From contig CAXBKH010000001.1 in NCBI GenBank assembly GCA_963976365.1, positions 62,001 through 126,000 of the forward strand: a stretch of DNA of 64,000 bases, in the 5' to 3' direction. This stretch comes from UBA1847 sp963976365 (GTDB lineage: Bacteria > Pseudomonadota > Gammaproteobacteria > Steroidobacterales > Woeseiaceae). Made by a program: the position numbers and the translations under genes. This document shows positions 63,521 through 64,000 of this stretch, piece after piece (the first letter of the stretch is position 1; each line of letters starts with the position of its first letter). Below the pieces are notes generated by a model. It did no database searches. It was not told the origin of the DNA and saw nothing but the letters and a program-made list of their open reading frames with translations.

Positions 63521-64000
63521 TTAGTTGCCGAGCCACCTTAACGCGGTGCCTGTTGTATTGTCACTGTAGGGTGCGTTGACCTCGAGCGCCCTGATGCTCA
63601 GCGCCTTCAGGTTCTCGACGATGTTCTGCTCGCCCGGTACGGCTATCTGCGCCATGTCGTTGTCGGTCATGCCGGACCACAGCCCGTCCGAGCACGCCAG
63701 CAACACATCACCATGCTCGAGGCGTATGCGATTGGTAATACTCATATCCGGAACCGGCGCATCGCCGCCAATGCAGCACTCCACGAAATTGCGCATCGGA
63801 TGGTCCTGCGCTTCCGCTTCGCTGATGGCACCTTCCTGTATCAGCACTTCGACATGACTGTGGTCGCGGGACCGTCTCAGCACCGCGCCATCGCGCATCT
63901 GGTAGATTCGACTGTCACCAATATGTGCCCAGTAGGCCCCGCCCTCCTGTACCAGGCAAATCGCGCAGGTAGCGCGCGGGCGAAAGTCGACAGCGACGTC
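63521..64000 (-). CDS. PP2C-type Ser/Thr protein phosphatase, C-terminal part
   Basis: The frame stays open to the window edge, so the 5' end is missing; ~159 residues are visible. The PP2C signature WAHIGDSRIYQMRDG, then LACSDGLWSGMTDNDM with the metal Asp and a final SDNTTGTALRWL (DN metal motif), are all present. Dephosphorylates Ser/Thr on proteins, opposite a Hanks-type kinase, and is typically encoded next to rph in gammaproteobacteria. The stop is 27 bp before the rph start. Confidence 0.9.
   Translation of the reverse strand, partial: DVAVDFRPRATCAICLVQEGGAYWAHIGDSRIYQMRDGAVLRRSRDHSHVEVLIQEGAISEAEAQDHPMRNFVECCIGGDAPVPDMSITNRIRLEHGDVLLACSDGLWSGMTDNDMAQIAVPGEQNIVENLKALSIRALEVNAPYSDNTTGTALRWLGN

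Overview
The window is a gene-dense, GC-rich chromosomal segment of a Gram-negative bacterium. Lipoprotein and type IV pilus alignment genes (pilMNOPQ), a PBP1a, an AsmA protein, YajQ, YggX, a TesA/FadD pair and the order pilQ-aroK-aroB all point to a gammaproteobacterium. A marine, Woeseia-like lineage would fit, but that placement is a guess. I see no insertion sequence, phage, CRISPR array, rRNA or tRNA; this is mostly core genome.

Left third (1-20.9 kb). The end of a TPR protein and a small exported protein are followed by a divergent YCII protein and a PucR-type regulator. The regulator leads an operon with an acetolactate-synthase-like ThDP enzyme and an aldehyde dehydrogenase; a perfect 17-bp palindrome lies just before the regulator. 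Next come alanine dehydrogenase with a divergent Lrp regulator, the ergothioneine pair egtB-egtD, and a tandem pair of related exported proteins. A four-gene operon (asmA-like, SRPBCC, mutY, yggX) and an ECF sigma / anti-sigma / DUF4097 operon run leftward. A GGDEF-EAL protein follows whose EAL and receiver domains look degenerate.

Middle (20.9-45.5 kb). A complete, unfused trpEGDCFBA operon on the minus strand is preceded by a classical attenuator. A leader peptide with three consecutive Trp codons, a Rho-independent terminator, a competing antiterminator and a consensus-like promoter place the transcription start within about two bases of the leader ATG. Beyond it are an SLC13-type permease, yajQ-ppc, a Tat-exported amidohydrolase, a GFA protein with a tiny upstream exported peptide, an SDR with a signal peptide, and a nitroreductase carrying the iodotyrosine deiodinase lid triad. 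These are followed by a YcgN-like protein, a D-2-hydroxyacid dehydrogenase, a Nudix hydrolase, an ABC exporter divergent from tesA, and fadD with a small cupin-like gene.

Right third (45.5-64 kb). hemE-pyrF, a dGTPase-like gene, aroB-aroK, pilQPONM, ponA, gltA, rpmE, hemW-rdgB-rph and the end of a PP2C phosphatase. Two convergent intergenic regions hold three copies of an undescribed-looking palindromic repeat (18-bp arms, 35-base conserved loop). The region upstream of rpmE carries a cluster of DnaA-box matches. The most notable signals are the trp leader, the palindromic repeat family, the DnaA-box cluster, the deiodinase homologue and the PucR operator.
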